A DNA stretch of 30,630 nucleotides from a virus. Positions 22,817 through 29,844 of the stretch are shown here, in pieces (position 1 is the first letter of the stretch; each line of letters opens with the position of its first letter). Both the position numbers and the translations under genes were made by a program. The stretch is taken from IMG/VR virus record IMGVR_UViG_3300025308_000017, positions 1 through 30,630 of that record. One strand, written 5' to 3'. The notes beneath the pieces were generated by a model. The model worked only from the letters and a program-made list of their open reading frames with translations. It was not told where the DNA came from and searched no databases.

Positions 22817-23632
22817 TTAAGACCCTCTGAGCAAGGCGGTAAAATAAGCAGTAGTCTTGGTACTGCAGTACACGTAGCCATAGTAGAAATGCATGAATAT
22901 GCCGTAGCTCACATCGTTAGGAAGCGTAGTGGCCGACCAAATATAGTCACTTGTAGGCCAGGAAGGAAATGCTGCGGCATCAGGCAGGGCGTTTGGAACT
23001 TCCATATCGCACAGACATTTGAGTTCAAGGTCATTGGGGATTCGCCAGTCCGTGTAGCCTCCGAGTGATGCCGCGTTTGCCGCTACGCAGTAGGCGAAGA
23101 TGTTATATAGCTTCGTCGCATCGTACCAGGGTAGTTTGCCGCCAGACGCCGCACCCATCTTGTTCGCAATGTAACGCGAATACATAAGGCCGGTGTTCTG
23201 GTCAAGAACACAGTTATTGGAATGTGCTTCGCGCTTGGCGATGGAAACGCTTGCACCCGCGGCTTCGTTTACCAACGCTTCGAGAGTGACAATCTCTGCC
23301 GCGACGTCGCCGGCGGCGACGGTATAAACACCATTGTTGCTGGCGCTTCCGGTGACCACGATGATGTCATTGGTTTTGAAAATTGCTAGTGCACCCGCGA
23401 CTGAAGTAATCTTCTTTGTTGCGGCATCGAAAGCGATATCGATTGCTGTCAGGTGAACTAAATCAATATTGACCGTGCCTGAGTATTGTCCGGCGCTCAG
23501 GACGGTATAGGCTTTGGCGAGGCCTTTCTTGTAATAGCCATCGTCCAGTTTGTCGGAGTACTGTGTAGTTTGTCCGGTTTTGAGTAGTCGGCCACGGCGC
23601 CGTGAAAAAACTCCTGCTTGCACTCCACTCAT
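22817..23632 (-). CDS. DUF1566/C-type-lectin virion protein, candidate DGR target
   Basis: The 271-residue protein combines an N-terminal Ser/Gly/Tyr-rich virion region, a beta-sandwich-like stretch (DIIVVTGSASNNGVYTVAAG) and a C-terminal DUF1566 (C-type-lectin fold) domain from about 155, marked by NNCVLDQNTGLMYSR and GGYTDWRIPNDLEL. The last 35 residues match the variable region of diversity-generating retroelement targets: WSATT, then HFYYGYVYCSTKTT and a terminal LLRG. The codons at substituted positions (CAT, TAC, TAT, TGC, AGT, ACC) fit adenine mutagenesis of AAC/AAT template codons. It lies in the head module, so it may be a capsid-borne adhesin. No reverse transcriptase or template repeat is in this window. 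Confidence 0.7.
   Translation of the reverse strand: MSGVQAGVFSRRRGRLLKTGQTTQYSDKLDDGYYKKGLAKAYTVLSAGQYSGTVNIDLVHLTAIDIAFDAATKKITSVAGALAIFKTNDIIVVTGSASNNGVYTVAAGDVAAEIVTLEALVNEAAGASVSIAKREAHSNNCVLDQNTGLMYSRYIANKMGAASGGKLPWYDATKLYNIFAYCVAANAASLGGYTDWRIPNDLELKCLCDMEVPNALPDAAAFPSWPTSDYIWSATTLPNDVSYGIFMHFYYGYVYCSTKTTAYFTALLRGS
22820..22950 (-). other. Candidate DGR variable region
   Basis: This end of the DUF1566 gene encodes the WSATT...TALLRG segment. On the coding strand, several Y, H, C, S and T codons differ from AAC/AAT only at A positions, the signature of template A-to-N mutagenesis. The end boundaries are approximate. Confidence 0.55.
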
Positions 23633-23633
23633 T

Positions 23634-24245
23634 CTAGGCCTCCGTCCAGTGGTTTAGCACCGAAACTTTACCTGTGATGCCCGCGCCGCCAGCGGCCAGG
23701 GTAACGATCATCGCTGTGTTTACGGCAGCGCTTTTCTTTGGCTTTGGGAAAATGATGCCCCCGGGGCCGCCCTCGTCAATGTCCATTGTGAACACAGTCG
23801 TGCCGCTCACGTCCTCAACTTTGAGATTGCCGGCAGTGGGGATGCCACCGATATATGACCAAGCAATGCCAGTGATGCAATGTTTGAGCGCGGCTTCAGC
23901 GGCATAAGTCACAATTGCAGCGGCATTGGCTGCAGGGGCGTGGACATCGGCGGAGGCGCAGACGATTGGCACGCCCTCCGTTTTCAACCCGCCGCCAGCA
24001 CCCAGCGCGGCAGGCAATCGGTCGGCGATTTTCTTCCGCACGCTCGACAACCAGCCCAGCAGACCGCTTCCGCCTGCCTCCAAGTTTTCGTCAGTGATGG
24101 CGTCACCGGTGTCAATGGTTACTTTGTCGGCAACGGTAAGGGCTACGTCGGTCTTCAAGGCGTAACTACCATCTCCGTTATCCACGGCTCGCATCGGTAC
24201 GGGATGATTTTCCTGGTCATACATTATTACAAGTTTATCGGCCAT
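23634..24245 (-). CDS. Virion protein, hypothetical
   Basis: The 203-residue protein is Ala/Gly/Val-rich. After a charged start (ADKLVIMYDQENHPVPM) it has SGLLGWLSSVRKKIADRLPA, a segment seen in various phage head or tail proteins. A beta-rich C-terminus follows (IVTLAAGGAGITGKVSVL). It ends a base before the DUF1566 gene, suggesting a functional pair. Exact role is unknown. Confidence 0.55.
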   Translation of the reverse strand: MADKLVIMYDQENHPVPMRAVDNGDGSYALKTDVALTVADKVTIDTGDAITDENLEAGGSGLLGWLSSVRKKIADRLPAALGAGGGLKTEGVPIVCASADVHAPAANAAAIVTYAAEAALKHCITGIAWSYIGGIPTAGNLKVEDVSGTTVFTMDIDEGGPGGIIFPKPKKSAAVNTAMIVTLAAGGAGITGKVSVLNHWTEA

Positions 24246-24393
24246 AGTAGCCCTTCTCTTTCGTTATTCCGTGCCTTCGGCGGGCGTGACATGCAGTTCG
24301 CCAGTAGTAAGTATTGTTGTCGGCATCGATCTTGATTAGTTCCAGGTTCGGCTGGGCGTCTTCGAGAAAATCATTCAATGTGATGGGAGGCAT
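24235..24393 (-). CDS. 52-residue hypothetical protein
   Basis: This short ORF starts MPPITLNDFLEDAQPNLEL and ends in a basic tail (RRRHGITKEKGYYG). An AAAGGA 8 bases upstream of the ATG at 24393 supports translation. It overlaps the next gene by 11 bases. Function is unknown. Confidence 0.5.
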   Translation of the reverse strand: MPPITLNDFLEDAQPNLELIKIDADNNTYYWRTACHARRRHGITKEKGYYGR

Positions 24394-24398
24394 GGCGG

Positions 24399-24626
24399 CT
24401 ATCCTTTCCTGGGGCCAGTCTTGACGGCTTTTTCCAGTCCGATCGGTTTCAGGTCGGCTGTTTCGATCACTTCCCGGCCGCCTTTCAGCGGTTCGACGAT
24501 CCCGGCGGCGATCATGCGGGCAGCTTCGCCTTTGTCGGCGACCTCGATCTCGTCGCCGTGAGTGAAGGATTGCAGCCCTTCTTTGGGGTGTATACGGGCA
24601 AGGGGGGTAACAACACGGTATCTCAT
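24399..24626 (-). CDS. Small head protein, hypothetical
   Basis: This encodes 75 residues. RYRVVTPLARIH, then FTHGDEIEVADKGEAARMIA and GIVEPLKGG form a small beta-barrel-like pattern, common in small proteins directly after the major capsid gene. A strong AAGGAG precedes the ATG. A role in head decoration or connector assembly is possible. Confidence 0.6.
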   Translation of the reverse strand: MRYRVVTPLARIHPKEGLQSFTHGDEIEVADKGEAARMIAAGIVEPLKGGREVIETADLKPIGLEKAVKTGPRKG

Positions 24627-24640
24627 AGGATTTCTCCTTG

Positions 24641-24666
24641 AGGGGCGGACATACAGGTCCGCCCCT
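24641..24666. repeat. AGGGGCGGAC..GTCCGCCCCT hairpin
   Basis: Ten-base perfect arms flank ATACAG just after the major capsid gene on the minus strand. There is no T-run. It is probably part of the same family of GGGGCG-rich intergenic palindromes, and could slow transcription or stabilise the capsid mRNA. Confidence 0.5.
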
Positions 24667-24680
24667 GCAAAATCGTTGGA

Positions 24681-25868
24681 TTAGGTGTGCTGGATCAGGT
24701 AGCCGATTGCGGACGGCTGCAAGACCTTGAAAACGCAGCGGAAGTACATCCACAGCTTGACCTGTCCGGTGGTGGCGGCGGAGTAGGGATCCCGCAGCAG
24801 GGTGAAGCCAGCGCCTTCGCGCATCCCGACGAAGTTCCAGTTGCCGAAATAGGCGCTCTTCAGGCCGGCGGTCATGGCCCCGGCTTTGGTAGAGAAGTGG
24901 ACCGGATAGCCGAGAATTTCGCGGCCAAGGGACCCGCCGGGGTTCTCGGCGTACAGGCGCGGGTTGCCGGTGATGACGGCAATGGCGCCGAAAGTGGAGG
25001 GCTTCATCACCCAGGCCACGGACTTGGTGTCATCCAGGTAATCACCGACGGTGTCGTTCAGGACGACGGCTTCCGGTTCCCCGGCGGCGATGGCGGTGGC
25101 TGTGGCAGTGGTCTTCAGACTGGTGCCGCTGGCAGCCACCTCGGTCAGAAGCAGGGCGTTGCGGGTCTTGGCCATACCGCGGGCGATCCAGTCGGTCAGG
25201 AAGTCCATCAGACGGGCGTCCTCGTCTTCGAGCAACTGGTGGCTCAAGGTGATGTACTTGCTATAGAGCAGCAAGGTCATGGCCGCCTGGCCGATGGCCG
25301 GGGCATCCTGATCGAAACTACCGGCTTCGCTGGTGACAATGAACTCGCCGTCCGTCTCGTTGTCATACGGGACATTGACCGTGGTGCCCTTGCCGGGGAT
25401 GTTGCGCACGCCTAACTTGGTGGCGAGATCGCTCTCGGTGCGCTTGGCAATGACGCCGTTGTACATGCCGGTGGGGTCCACGTAGCCGCCGTCGGCGGCG
25501 GTGCCGACGTTCATGTCGGTGTTGTTGCTGGCGCGGATTGAGATGCCTTCGTCGCTGGCGAGGTCGCGCAACCCTTCGGGAACGATTCCCATGCGCAGGT
25601 AGGATTTCAGGCTGCTTGCGAAGGTGTCGCCGCGGGGATTGCGCAGGACGACGGGGGCCACGCCGGGGCGCTGGGGGGGGACGGCTTCAACGAAGCGGGC
25701 GCGGGCAATGCGGCTATCGAGCGTCTGGATGTCGGCCTGGAGTTTGTCCCAGGCGGCCTGCTCTTCGACGGACAGGTCGCGGGTTTCGGTTTCGGCCAGT
25801 GCGTTCAGGTCACGCGCCTGGGTCATCAGGGCGTCACGTTCAGCCAGTAGTTCACGTTCGGTTTTCAT
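24681..25868 (-). CDS. HK97-fold major capsid protein
   Basis: The 395-residue protein has the HK97 arrangement. An N-terminal coiled coil (TERELLAERDALMTQARDLN, to about 70) is the scaffold-like delta domain, normally cut off by the prohead protease. Then comes the capsid body, with TDMNVGTAADGGYVDP, GKGTTVNVPYDNETDGEF, and VMKPSTFGAIAVITGNPRLY near 275-295. LGYPVHFSTKAG and a late FVGMREGAGFTLLRDPYSA fit the spine helix and A-domain. An AGGAG lies upstream. The protease sits immediately upstream. Confidence 0.9.
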   Translation of the reverse strand: MKTERELLAERDALMTQARDLNALAETETRDLSVEEQAAWDKLQADIQTLDSRIARARFVEAVPPQRPGVAPVVLRNPRGDTFASSLKSYLRMGIVPEGLRDLASDEGISIRASNNTDMNVGTAADGGYVDPTGMYNGVIAKRTESDLATKLGVRNIPGKGTTVNVPYDNETDGEFIVTSEAGSFDQDAPAIGQAAMTLLLYSKYITLSHQLLEDEDARLMDFLTDWIARGMAKTRNALLLTEVAASGTSLKTTATATAIAAGEPEAVVLNDTVGDYLDDTKSVAWVMKPSTFGAIAVITGNPRLYAENPGGSLGREILGYPVHFSTKAGAMTAGLKSAYFGNWNFVGMREGAGFTLLRDPYSAATTGQVKLWMYFRCVFKVLQPSAIGYLIQHT

Positions 25869-25896
25869 GGTGTTTCTCCTTGTTGGTTAGTTGATG

Positions 25897-25939
25897 GGTG
25901 GTTTCGATACGCCGATAAAGCATCGGCTACTCAACCACC
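25897..25939. repeat. REP-like imperfect palindrome, copy 2
   Basis: GGTGGTTTCGATACGCCGAT and ATCGGCTACTCAACCACC face each other in the capsid-protease gap. It is the counterpart of the copy at 3131-3166 in the early region. It overlaps the stop of the protease gene. Confidence 0.6.
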
Positions 25940-26608
25940 GGATGATCGGTCGAGCAATTGCAGGGTGCGGGTGCGGACCTTGCGGCGGGCTTCCGTTTTG
26001 GCAGGTTCGTCTTCTGCGCCACCTGACGCAGCCTGACGCGCCTGTTCCTGTTTCAAGGCTTCGACCTGCGACCGCACACTTGCGGTGGTGGTGGGGTATG
26101 CCGGGAAAGTGACCGGCGATACGTCGTAGAGTTTGTCCACTTCAAGAACTGCCCGCAGGGGCAAATCCTGGGGGTTCTCTGGGTTGGTCCAGAGTTCCTT
26201 GCGGACGGTGAAGGCGAAGGATGAATGGCGAATGTCGCCGCGCTGGACGCGGGAATAGAAGTTCATCGCTTCCTGATCCTCGGGATTGACGTTGATGGCG
26301 TAGTGCAGACCTTCATTTTCCCGGTCTTCCAGTTTCAGGGTTCCTGCGATGGTGCGGCCGAGGACGGTGTCCCAATTGTGGTTGGGGGCACCGATCACGT
26401 CGGGGTTCTCGCTCAGCACGCGTTTGAATGCTCCAGGGCGGATGACTTCACGGAAGAAATCGCCGATGACGGCTTCCCGGTTGTAGACAGCAGCCATGCC
26501 GGAGATAGTGGGGGGCTCGCCCTGGGCAGCGGCGCGGACTTCGATCTCCAAGTAGCGGCGCTCGATGGTGTCGGTCTGGGGGGTGGTGGGTGCGGTCATA
26601 TCGGTCAT
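25931..26608 (-). CDS. Prohead protease, S78/HK97 family
   Basis: The 225-residue protein has the prohead protease pattern: a PPTISGMAAVYNREAVIGDF start, FREVIRPGAFKRVLSEN, then NHNWDTVLGR with the catalytic His, and the HSSFAFTV strand with the catalytic Ser. A VSPVTFPAYPTT segment and a charged C-terminal tail (about 175-225) follow. It should cleave the delta domain of the capsid protein in the prohead. AAAGGA lies 8 bases before the ATG. Confidence 0.85.
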   Translation of the reverse strand: MTDMTAPTTPQTDTIERRYLEIEVRAAAQGEPPTISGMAAVYNREAVIGDFFREVIRPGAFKRVLSENPDVIGAPNHNWDTVLGRTIAGTLKLEDRENEGLHYAINVNPEDQEAMNFYSRVQRGDIRHSSFAFTVRKELWTNPENPQDLPLRAVLEVDKLYDVSPVTFPAYPTTTASVRSQVEALKQEQARQAASGGAEDEPAKTEARRKVRTRTLQLLDRSSGG

Positions 26609-26633
26609 GTCGGTTATCCTTTGTTTTCGAACC

Positions 26634-26653
26634 GGGCGGGATGACCCCGCCCC
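26634..26653. repeat. GGGCGGG..CCCGCCC hairpin
   Basis: Seven-base arms flank ATGAC in the gap between protease and portal, followed by CTACG. It is another GGGGCG-type intergenic palindrome. Confidence 0.45.
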
Positions 26654-26658
26654 TACGG

Positions 26659-28191
26659 TTATTCGGCGGGCGGTGCGAGAAGGCGGCAGATAAAGGCTTC
26701 GGGGTCGAGTGCCGGGATCACGGTCCGGTTGGCGCGGCGGTCGGCGGCGGTGCGGGCAGCGACCGTTGTCAGAATGTCCAGGTCGAGCATCCCGGCTTCG
26801 ACGCAGGGGCGGAATGAGCGGCGGATGAAGGATGGCAGTTCGGCGGTGTAAAACTCTTCTTCCCAGGCGGTGAATTTATCGGCCTTGCCTTTTTCCTGCC
26901 AGCGGGCAATGGCGTCACGCTGTTCGTTGGTCTCGTAGCGGGCAACCCGTTCAGCAATGTCGAGCAGGATGGGCGTGGCAGAGCGGGGCTGAACCTTCCC
27001 AGGCTGGCCCTGCCCGGCTTCGCCCATGTTGAGCGGGAAGCGGTAGGTGTCGCCGCCTTTGTACGGATTGCGGTTTTCGGCTTCGCGGGCTTCGTTGGGG
27101 GAGAGAATGCCGTTGCCGATGGCAGTGGCATAGGCGGTCATACGGGACTGGATGTCGGTGCGCAGGAGCGCATCCACCAGGTGTTCGAAGTAATATTTCA
27201 AGCGTTCAGCGGGCAGGAGCAGGTCTTTGTTGAGCTGCTGCTCAATGCGCACCAGCCAAGGGCGCAGGGTATGCGCCAGGTAGCCGAGTTCCTGCTGCTC
27301 GATGCCGGTGCCCCAGGAGGTGGAGTTGGTCACGTCGCCAAGCATGTGGGGCGGGATGCGGAACATGCGGGCGATCTCGGAGACTTGAAATTGGCGGGTT
27401 TCGAGAAATTGGGCTGCATCGGGTTCGATGCCGATGGTTTTGATGTCGAGGCCTTCTTCCAGCACGGCCACTTTGCCCGTGTTCTCCGCGCCGCGATAGG
27501 TGTCGTTCCAACTCTCGCGCAAGTTCTTTCGCGCTTCGGGTTTCATTGGTTTTGGGGAGGTAAGTACCACAGTGGGGCGGGCATCATTGGCGAAGAAGCG
27601 CGAGCCATACTTTTCGGCGGCAATGGCCAGCCCGACGGCGTTCTTCGCCAGGGAGATACGGGAGTAGCCGCGGATACCGTCGAAGCCGAAAGCGGGGATG
27701 TGCAGGAGGTCCTGCTGGCGGAAGGCGATGCGCTTCCCGGCGTCATTCTGATACAGGTAGCGGCGTTCGCCGTCGGCCCGGAAGATTTCCATGCGGGAGG
27801 GATTGAGCGGCCAGAGTTCGGTGACCACGCCGCGCTCGTCCCACAGCATCTGGGCGAAGAAGTTGCCCCAGCCGAGCATGTGCCCCACCTGAAGTTCACG
27901 GTAGACCATGCTGGTCATTTCAGGGTTGGGAGCGTTGTGCATCAGGGTGTAGCAGGGATGATCGGTGGCGCGCTCTTTGCCGCGCTCCAGGCGACGATAC
28001 AGGATCATGGGCAGGCTGGAGGTGTCTTCGGTGAGAATGGTGAAGCCAGCCAGCACCGCTGTGACCTTGAGCGAGCCTTCCACGCTGACATTGATCCCCG
28101 AGGCCGATTCGCCGATGCCCAGGCTTTCAAGCAGCCACTGGGGAGGGGATGTAATAGATACGTCGCGCTGATGGATGATCTGGCGCAGCAT
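26659..28191 (-). CDS. HK97-type portal protein
   Basis: This 510-residue protein has portal signatures. An N-terminal region (SSLPMILYRRLERGKERATD, HPCYTLMHNAPNPEMTSM) precedes VGHMLGWGNFFAQMLWD and VTELWPLNPSRMEIF, the portal clip/stem strands. QDLLHIPAFGFDGIRGYSRI and the ending VSEIARMFRIPPHMLGDVTN with GTGIEQQELGYLAHT match HK97 gp3-type portals. Twelve copies form the DNA channel at the capsid vertex. The ATG directly follows the stop of the small membrane gene. Large terminase would usually lie just upstream, but here DUF115-like and cassette genes do. Confidence 0.9.
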   Translation of the reverse strand: MLRQIIHQRDVSITSPPQWLLESLGIGESASGINVSVEGSLKVTAVLAGFTILTEDTSSLPMILYRRLERGKERATDHPCYTLMHNAPNPEMTSMVYRELQVGHMLGWGNFFAQMLWDERGVVTELWPLNPSRMEIFRADGERRYLYQNDAGKRIAFRQQDLLHIPAFGFDGIRGYSRISLAKNAVGLAIAAEKYGSRFFANDARPTVVLTSPKPMKPEARKNLRESWNDTYRGAENTGKVAVLEEGLDIKTIGIEPDAAQFLETRQFQVSEIARMFRIPPHMLGDVTNSTSWGTGIEQQELGYLAHTLRPWLVRIEQQLNKDLLLPAERLKYYFEHLVDALLRTDIQSRMTAYATAIGNGILSPNEAREAENRNPYKGGDTYRFPLNMGEAGQGQPGKVQPRSATPILLDIAERVARYETNEQRDAIARWQEKGKADKFTAWEEEFYTAELPSFIRRSFRPCVEAGMLDLDILTTVAARTAADRRANRTVIPALDPEAFICRLLAPPAE

Positions 28192-28389
28192 TTAGGCTTT
28201 GTCCTTGCGGGGTTTGGCAGGGTTGACCAGCCATATCGCCAAGCCGATCAGAAGAGTGCCGGTGATCACCAGCGCCCACGGCCACGAAATAGCCAGTCCT
28301 GATCCAATAAAAATAAAGATCAGACCAAAAAGCAAAATAATGTCAGGGGCTTCCAGCTTGGATTTTGGTTTGGGTGCCTGTTCTGGCAT
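28192..28389 (-). CDS. Small two-TM membrane protein before portal
   Basis: This 65-residue protein starts PEQAPKPKSKLEA; the ATG at 28389 follows a GGAG. Two adjacent hydrophobic helices (about 17-35 and 37-54) and a basic tail (PAKPRKDKA) make a hairpin membrane protein. It is contiguous with the portal gene. Its function is unknown; a longer start at 28431 is possible. Confidence 0.6.
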   Translation of the reverse strand: MPEQAPKPKSKLEAPDIILLFGLIFIFIGSGLAISWPWALVITGTLLIGLAIWLVNPAKPRKDKA

Positions 28390-28415
28390 GTGCGCTCCGC
28401 GGCTTAAATGCAAAA

Positions 28416-28456
28416 CCGGCCACATGTGCAAACCTTGCGGTTCGCAATATGGCCGG
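28416..28456. other. Extended stem-loop upstream of small membrane gene
   Basis: CCGGCCA and TGGCCGG close a stem with inner pairing through GTGC and GCA. It lies in the 170-base gap between the DUF115-like gene and the membrane gene. A second weak hairpin, GCTAGA/TCTAGC, is at about 28494-28530. No riboswitch family is recognised. Confidence 0.35.
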
Positions 28457-28545
28457 TGGTAAAGTCGGTCGTTCCCTATGGATGAGCCTACCTGTGGCGG
28501 CTAGAACTCAATTTTCGCCATCTCTAGCGGTCATTCGAAAACATA

Positions 28546-28563
28546 TTAGCACAAACTTTCTAA
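28546..28563 (+). repeat. TTAGCACAAACTTTCTAA motif, copy 3
   Basis: This sequence is identical to 9571-9588. It overlaps the stop of the DUF115-like gene. Two identical 18-base motifs flanking the integrase-to-portal segment is the notable point. Confidence 0.55.
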
Positions 28564-29114
28564 GATTGCAAGAGTGGGGAGGCCTGCCATTTTCCAAATA
28601 TTGCAACCAGCGGGCCACTCATCGCTCGAATGCGCTCGGGGTGCGGGCATCGCTGGAAGGCTTCCCGCCAGCCGGCCAGGTGCTCTGCGAGCGGGGTCTG
28701 GTAGGCCTGGTTGCGGGGGTCGTCGCCGGGCGGGATGGGGTTGCGGTACAGGTCCATGCCACAAAGCAGCACCGGGCTGCAGCCCAGCCAGCAAGCAAAC
28801 CAGCAGGCGAGGTGACTGGAGAAACGCCCCTGCCACCAGGTCGAGCCGCCCAAATCTATATCCATTTCGGGCTGGCGGGTGACGAACAGTCCGCCTTTGC
28901 TGCGGATCTCGTCTCCGGGCATGGGCATCCGGGCCAGGTCATCCAGAAAAACGGTGTAGTCGGCATGGATATAGCGCAGGGCGTGGTGGTTGACGCTGAT
29001 CAGCACCGCGCCGGGCGGGACCCGGGGCAGGTCCGCGGGCAGGCTGGGTCCGCCGCCCAGGACGGCGGCGGGGCGGCCAGCGTGGATGTTCTGTAAGGAT
29101 GCGATGGGGATCAT
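28560..29114 (-). CDS. DUF115/MptE-like protein
   Basis: The 184-residue protein has AAVLGGGPSLPADLPRVPPG, a Gly-rich nucleotide-type loop, then NHHALRYIHADYTVFLDDLA and a later CWFACWLGCSPVLLCGMDLY. These match the MptE-like (6-hydroxymethylpterin pyrophosphokinase-like) DUF115 fold, a short version of a family also used as phage or flagellar glycosyl-modification proteins. The start lies 10 bases from the last attC-like R' box (29124-29130), so it is the first gene past the cassette array. Substrate is unknown. Confidence 0.65.
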   Translation of the reverse strand: MIPIASLQNIHAGRPAAVLGGGPSLPADLPRVPPGAVLISVNHHALRYIHADYTVFLDDLARMPMPGDEIRSKGGLFVTRQPEMDIDLGGSTWWQGRFSSHLACWFACWLGCSPVLLCGMDLYRNPIPPGDDPRNQAYQTPLAEHLAGWREAFQRCPHPERIRAMSGPLVAIFGKWQASPLLQS

Positions 29115-29123
29115 GGGGAGTCC

Positions 29124-29260
29124 GCCGAACGGTTCGGCTCAGCGGCGGGGCGGGAGGCCGGGGGATGCCAACGGTTATGAACGGGACAAAGTTTCTCAGT
29201 AGTGCATTTAGCAAGACTAGATTCCCCGCCCGCTTCGGACGGCTGGACGTTGTGTTCGGC
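29124..29260 (-). repeat. attC-like site f, degenerate, of a gene-less cassette
   Basis: The 5' box GCCGAAC (minus strand, 29260-29254) and the 3' box GTTCGGC (29130-29124) are perfectly complementary. Inner arms share GCGGGG/CCCCGC, but L''/L' pairing (ACGTCCAGCCG against CCGCTGAGCC) is poor. The cassette body between the previous R' and this R'' is only about 43 bases and holds a CCACCCC/GGGGTGG hairpin but no ORF. Confidence 0.5.
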
Positions 29261-29303
29261 GGCGGCCAACGAGCCCACCCCGTTCTGTGGGGTGGCGAGC
29301 GAC

Positions 29304-29427
29304 GCCGAACGGTTGGTTTTACCGGCGGCGCTAGGAAACATCTGGATCGGTACCAACCGGATTGATATTGCCAAGATACCCAGGTCGGGGCGCATTAGCG
29401 CCGTCCGTGTGCGAACCTTTGTTAGGT
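29304..29427 (-). repeat. attC-like site e
   Basis: R'' is ACCTAAC (29427-29421, fits RYYYAAC) and R' is GTTCGGC (29310-29304). L arms pair AACC/GGTT, then CCG/CGG and GCGCCG/CGGCGC around one unpaired base (29404). The loop contains a GGCGC/GCGCC mini-hairpin. About 124 bases long, it follows cassette ORF 29331-29564. Confidence 0.65.
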
Positions 29428-29564
29428 GCGTGGTAGAGACGGAGGCGAGATGATCTACAACCACCACACCACGCAAAGCGCAGCGGGATATGCTTGGCAA
29501 CTTTACCGATCCAACCACATTTCAAGCACTCGACTTCTTTAGTTTCGTAATTCTCAATATTCAT
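29331..29564 (-). CDS. Cassette ORF: zinc-ribbon protein
   Basis: The 77-residue protein starts NIENYETKEVECLKCGWIGK; CLKCG (about 12-16) and CGGC (about 33-36) form one zinc ribbon. Its ATG at 29564 is only 6 bases from the R' box of attC site d, typical of integron cassette genes. The C-terminal 30 residues (YHAPNKGSHTDGANAPRPG and beyond) are encoded inside attC site e. Function is unknown. Confidence 0.6.
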   Translation of the reverse strand: MNIENYETKEVECLKCGWIGKVAKHIPLRFAWCGGCRSSRLRLYHAPNKGSHTDGANAPRPGYLGNINPVGTDPDVS

Positions 29565-29569
29565 GTAGC

Positions 29570-29694
29570 ACCTAACGGTTCGGCTCAGCGGCGGGGCTAT
29601 TGATGCGGAAACCCACAATGTTCACAAACCACTGTATCAAATTCCGGTGAGTTACATTCGGGGCAAGCCCCGTCCGCTGGAGCCGGTGTTCGGC
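29570..29694 (-). repeat. attC-like site d, best-formed
   Basis: R'' is GCCGAAC (29694-29688) and R' is GTTAGGT (29576-29570, fits GTTRRRY). The arms GGCTC/GAGCC, AGCGG/CCGCT and CGGGG/CCCCG pair perfectly for 15 bp, with one unpaired base at 29679 and another at 29673, all on the same side. An inner CGGGGC-TT-GCCCCG hairpin lies in the loop. This is the integron attC signature, about 125 bases. Confidence 0.8.
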
Positions 29695-29821
29695 GGCGCG
29701 CCAATTCTCCGAGACACGCCCTAACGAAATCGCCATCACCAACATTTTTTGAATCAATCATCATTCTAGCAATTTCTTCTTTCGTCCACAAATTCCAGGG
29801 AAATGAACTGTAATCTGCCAT
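29597..29821 (-). CDS. Cassette ORF: zinc-finger protein
   Basis: The 74-residue protein starts ADYSSFPWNLWTKEEIARMM. GAGAAAGG lies 7 bases before the ATG at 29821. The C-terminus CPECNSPEFDTVVCEHCGFPH is a zinc ribbon encoded inside attC site d, preceded by RRTPAPADGA, whose codons overlap the R''/L'' boxes. The cassette origin has therefore supplied part of a folded domain. Function is unknown. Confidence 0.65.
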   Translation of the reverse strand: MADYSSFPWNLWTKEEIARMMIDSKNVGDGDFVRACLGELARRRTPAPADGACPECNSPEFDTVVCEHCGFPHQ

Positions 29822-29844
29822 GAATAAACCTTTCTCGATGTGCC

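Noticed and set aside
24235-24753. Long 172-residue frame spanning several small genes
   Set aside because: Only its last 52 residues, starting at 24393 with a ribosome site, look translated; the rest overlaps other genes in another frame.
27181-28302. Plus-strand frame of 373 residues
   Set aside because: It is the antisense shadow of the portal gene.
29111-29518. Minus-strand frame of 135 residues across the cassette boundary
   Set aside because: It crosses two attC-like sites, overlaps the better zinc-ribbon ORF in another frame and has no recognisable protein pattern.
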